From: CAWVVV01 sp964629165
GTDB taxonomy: Bacteria > Verrucomicrobiota > Verrucomicrobiia > Opitutales > Oceanipulchritudinaceae
DNA: 25,287 nucleotides
Assembly: GCA_964629165.1 (NCBI GenBank)
Contig: CAZVQJ010000018.1
Coordinates: 1 to 25,287, forward strand
Reading direction: 5' to 3'
The translations under genes were made by a program, and so were the position numbers. Positions 22,751-25,287 of the stretch are shown here, piece after piece. Under the pieces are notes generated by a model, which saw only the letters and a program-made list of their open reading frames with translations, had not been told where the DNA came from and did no database searches. The stretch's first letter is position 1; each line of letters starts with the position of its first letter.

Positions 22751-23458
22751 ATGGCGGCTAGAGGAGGAGGCGGTGCATGGAAAGTGGCCTACGCGGATTT
22801 CACAACCGCGATGATGGCGCTGTTCATGGTGCTATGGATTCTCTCGCAGGACACCGAGATTCTCGAGGCGACGTCGCGGTATTTCCAGAGCCCCTTCAAC
22901 TCACCTCTCGATCGCTCGGCGGGTGTCCTCGACGGTGAATCGGTGTCTCAGGATACTCATGACGAGTATATCACGACGAGTGTCATCGAGATGGGGCTCC
23001 TGCACGAGATCGCCCGCGAATTCTACAGGATGCTCAATGTCGAGGATGATCCGGATTCACAGCCGCTGACGATTCATGTGACCGATGACGGCCTTCGCAT
23101 CGTGGTTTTTGATCTCAGTGAACATCCGCTTTTTGAGCCGGATACAGCGGTGTTCACCGAATGGGGCCGTCTGCTCATGCAGAACCTCGCATGGCTCATC
23201 GAGAGCTATCAACTGCAGGTCCGCATCGATGCCCACAGTGCCCGCTCGGAGAATGTCTCGGCCGATCCTCTGTTCGCGTTTGGGCTGACGCAGCAGCGTG
23301 CCCACGCGACCCAGTCCGCTCTCCATTATTACGCCATTCCCGCCAGTCGCTTCCGGTCGGTGTCCGCATATGGGGACGGCAGTCCGCTGGATGATCTGGA
23401 TCCCGCTGACGCCGACAACGACCGGATCGAACTCAGCCTTCACCTCCCAACGAAGTGA
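22751..23458 (+). CDS. motB: Flagellar stator subunit MotB
   Basis: This 235-aa protein has the MotB N-terminus GAWKVAYADFTTAMMALFMVLWI: D16 is the ion-carrying aspartate and residues 15-32 form the single membrane helix. A plug/linker region follows, then an OmpA-like periplasmic domain from about residue 100 that anchors the stator to peptidoglycan. The domain is shorter than usual (E. coli MotB is 308 aa), and its peptidoglycan motif is diverged: GLTQQRAHATQSAL stands where NxxLSxxRAxxV is common, while the C-terminal DNDRIEL remains. Whether it uses protons or sodium cannot be told. Confidence 0.92.
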   Translation: MAARGGGGAWKVAYADFTTAMMALFMVLWILSQDTEILEATSRYFQSPFNSPLDRSAGVLDGESVSQDTHDEYITTSVIEMGLLHEIAREFYRMLNVEDDPDSQPLTIHVTDDGLRIVVFDLSEHPLFEPDTAVFTEWGRLLMQNLAWLIESYQLQVRIDAHSARSENVSADPLFAFGLTQQRAHATQSALHYYAIPASRFRSVSAYGDGSPLDDLDPADADNDRIELSLHLPTK

Positions 23459-23495
23459 GTCGGGGGGATTCACGCACTCGGTTTATTTCACTGTC

Positions 23496-23753
23496 ATGGA
23501 AGAATTCTTAGCCTCACGGCCTCAGATCAGTACCACCGGAGGCAACCGCCCGCGGCTCTCCCAGGCTCTCCCGAAGAGCGGTGGACTGCCCGGTCTGCAT
23601 GCCGAAGTGCGTTCAAAGTCGTCCGCTGCGGAAGCGGGGCACACACATGCCCCCGAGGTGGAGACGGTCATGGTGAACGGTCGGATTCGCCGCTTGCATA
23701 TCACCTGTCGGTGCGGAGAAGAGATCGTTGTTCATTGCGAGTATCCGCAGTGA
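23496..23753 (+). CDS. Small Cys/His protein downstream of motB
   Basis: I do not recognise this 85-aa protein. The N-terminal 45 residues look disordered (Ser/Gly/Pro-rich). The C-terminus holds a compact module: HTHAPEVETVMVNGRIRRLH followed by TCRCGEEIVVHC, giving C71-x-C73-x7-C81 with nearby histidines (H49, H51, H68, H80). This could bind a metal such as zinc, which is inference. It starts at ATG 23496, 37 bases after motB on the same strand, so it may be the last gene of the flagellar operon. The frame is open further upstream inside motB, but the ATG at 23496 best fits the gap. Confidence 0.65.
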   Translation: MEEFLASRPQISTTGGNRPRLSQALPKSGGLPGLHAEVRSKSSAAEAGHTHAPEVETVMVNGRIRRLHITCRCGEEIVVHCEYPQ

Positions 23754-23780
23754 ACGGGATGCCGCTGGCGCCAGTCCTGC

Positions 23781-25287
23781 CTATTCCTGCAAGAAGTCGG
23801 CCAGGGGATGCTCCGGCACGGCCCGCAATCCTTCGGCAAATATCTCCGCATTCAAACGGGCACCGGCCTCGCTGGTGTGCGTGTGCGCATCGGCAAAAAA
23901 GTCGTTCACGGTATCCTTCCCCAGTGCGTCGTATCGTCGGGCGATCCTCTCGTAGAGATCGATAAAGGCGACTTCCTCGGCTTCGGCGACGGCTTCGGCC
24001 CACTGGGGATAGCTCTCTTCGCTGCGCACGATGCGGTCGTTTTCCCAGCGCTTCCGCGGGACCGATGAACAGATGAGGGGAATGGCACCCCGCTCCCGCG
24101 CAAGGCGGACGTATTGGCGCAGATACCACCCGTAGGTGTGCACCGCTTCCTCTTCGCCCGTCAGCAGGTTCGTGATCGTTTCGGATTCTTCTCCGATGCC
24201 CCGGATTGTGCCACGGGCGCGGTGAGCATCATTGAGCGCTCCGCTGTCGTTGTGGCCAAACTGCATGACGACAAAATCGCCCGGCCGAAGCATTTTTTCG
24301 ACGTGTTTCCAAAATCCTGACGTGAGGAATGTGCGGCTGCTCAGGCCACCGACTGCGCGGTTTACGGTGTTGATGCGTGCGGTGTCGAAATGGCTATCGA
24401 CGAAATCGGCCCAGCCCCATTCTCCGTTGGCACCATCGCCCCGACCGTTGCGGACGGTGGAATCCCCGATGAAAAAGACGGTCGGCAGTCGAGGATCGGC
24501 CGGTCGTGGCAGGTTCAACCAGGTCAGTGGATCGGCTGCGATTTCGGATCCTTTCGCAGAGAGCCAGCCTTCGAGCGGACTTGGCCGTAGCCCTTTCAGT
24601 CCGGCAACGACCACCGCCGCGTGCATATCGGCGCCTTCCGCGTTGGTGTGAGTATGATCCTGCGGATAGAGCGGTGCCATCGCGTCGGGGCCGCGAGGTT
24701 CGATTCGGTCGGCCGCGAGGTTCGCGACATCGACGAACGGCACGTTGGCCGTGTCGGCAACCTCATAAGACCACTCCGTGAACAGACCAGGGCCTCGTTC
24801 CACCCGGCCTTCCTCCCAGATATTGCGAATCGTGGGGGAAAGCACGATTGGATGCGCGCCCTTTTCGCGGGCTTCCTCGATCATCTTGCGCATGTACCAG
24901 CCAAACGTGTGGACGACTTCATGTTTTCCCGTCACCGCGTTTTCAATCGCCTCGGTTTCCTCGCCCAATCCGGGAAGCGAGCCGCGGGCGCGCAGGGGGC
25001 GATCCGAGCCGGGGGGCTCCCGATTGATGGCGCCACCGTCATTGTGGCCGAACTGGATAAGGACGATGTCGTCCTCCTTTACCTCCGCAAGGAGCGCGTC
25101 CCAATGGCCTTCTGTAATGAAGGTCCGGCTACTCCGGCCCCCGCGTGCCCGATTGGCGATGTTGACCTTTTCCGGATCAAAGTAGTCCGCAAAAGGCACT
25201 CCCCAGCCGCGCTGGTTCTCACCGCTTCCGGGCGCCGCGGTCGAATCCCCGGCGATGAAGATCGTCGGCAGAGACTGCCGGGAGGCG
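23781..25287 (-). CDS. Tandem SGNH hydrolase, rhamnogalacturonan acetylesterase-like (5' partial)
   Basis: The visible 501 residues contain two copies of an SGNH/GDSL esterase domain of the rhamnogalacturonan acetylesterase (CE12) type, which removes acetyl groups from pectin-derived sugars. Copy 1 (about residues 8-228) has IFIAGDSTA (nucleophile S15), GGRSSRTF, QFGHNDGGA, and DHTHTNAEGA with the Asp-x-x-His pair. Copy 2 (about 240-501) has FFIGDSTVRNG, GGLSSRTF, MQFGHNDSGA, and DAHTHTSEAGA, in which the aligned catalytic Asp is replaced by Ala (residue 467), with an Asp one position earlier. The frame runs off the window, so the true N-terminus, probably with a signal peptide, is missing. 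The GTG at 25199 is internal, because conserved sequence precedes it. It converges on the small Cys/His gene across a 27-base gap with a CTGGCGCCAG palindrome. Confidence 0.9.
   Translation of the reverse strand, partial: ASRQSLPTIFIAGDSTAAPGSGENQRGWGVPFADYFDPEKVNIANRARGGRSSRTFITEGHWDALLAEVKEDDIVLIQFGHNDGGAINREPPGSDRPLRARGSLPGLGEETEAIENAVTGKHEVVHTFGWYMRKMIEEAREKGAHPIVLSPTIRNIWEEGRVERGPGLFTEWSYEVADTANVPFVDVANLAADRIEPRGPDAMAPLYPQDHTHTNAEGADMHAAVVVAGLKGLRPSPLEGWLSAKGSEIAADPLTWLNLPRPADPRLPTVFFIGDSTVRNGRGDGANGEWGWADFVDSHFDTARINTVNRAVGGLSSRTFLTSGFWKHVEKMLRPGDFVVMQFGHNDSGALNDAHRARGTIRGIGEESETITNLLTGEEEAVHTYGWYLRQYVRLARERGAIPLICSSVPRKRWENDRIVRSEESYPQWAEAVAEAEEVAFIDLYERIARRYDALGKDTVNDFFADAHTHTSEAGARLNAEIFAEGLRAVPEHPLADFLQE

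Overview
The window looks like a GC-rich chromosomal segment from a Gram-negative, flagellated bacterium. Three things support the Gram-negative call: an ADP-heptose (LPS core) pair, a PspABC/PspF envelope-stress cluster, and a FutA-type periplasmic iron-binding protein. The mix of an M29 aminopeptidase, an adenylate-kinase-like protein with a long C-terminal extension, a tandem rhamnogalacturonan-acetylesterase-like hydrolase and a flhF-fliA-motAB cluster suggests Verrucomicrobiota (Opitutia-like). That placement is inference; no rRNA or other marker gene is present. No tRNA, rRNA, CRISPR array, insertion sequence or prophage was seen. Genes are tightly packed and no gap between called genes reaches 300 bases.

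Layout. 1-4691 (+): ADP-heptose adenylyltransferase (5' end cut by the window), heptose-bisphosphate phosphatase, extended NMP kinase, M29 aminopeptidase and a RluD-type pseudouridine synthase. 4699-8197 (-): a complete ferric-iron ABC importer, transcribed binding protein > permease > ATPase. 8334-10747 (+): SDR oxidoreductase, Hsp33 redox chaperone and a secreted dienelactone-hydrolase-like protein. 10814-13462 (-): a three-gene operon of ParA-type ATPase, a 316-aa protein with helix-hairpin-helix-like pieces and a MinD-like amphipathic tail, and a proline-rich coiled-coil protein. 13672-14904 (+): M20 amidohydrolase. 14933-16573 (-): cyclic-nucleotide-binding histidine kinase followed by an EVE-domain protein. 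16773-18144 (-): pspA-pspB-pspC, with a sigma-54-type promoter and a divergent pspF (18353-19453, +). 19676-23753 (+): flagellar operon of FlhF-like protein, 88-aa membrane protein, FliA-type sigma factor, MotA, MotB and an 85-aa Cys/His protein. 23781-25287 (-): tandem SGNH/RGAE-like esterase, cut at its 5' end by the window edge.

How the parts work together. The first two genes carry out consecutive steps of ADP-heptose synthesis. The iron operon encodes all three importer components. PspF would activate pspABC through sigma-54 under envelope stress. The flagellar operon pairs a sigma factor with the stator and a FlhF homologue that has lost the P-loop lysine, and it lacks the FlhG that often follows FlhF.

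The best candidate for something undescribed is the ParA operon. Its composition (ParA-like ATPase, coiled-coil scaffold, membrane-tail partner) resembles known intracellular positioning systems such as PomXYZ, but the MinD-like membrane tail sits on the partner protein rather than on the ATPase.
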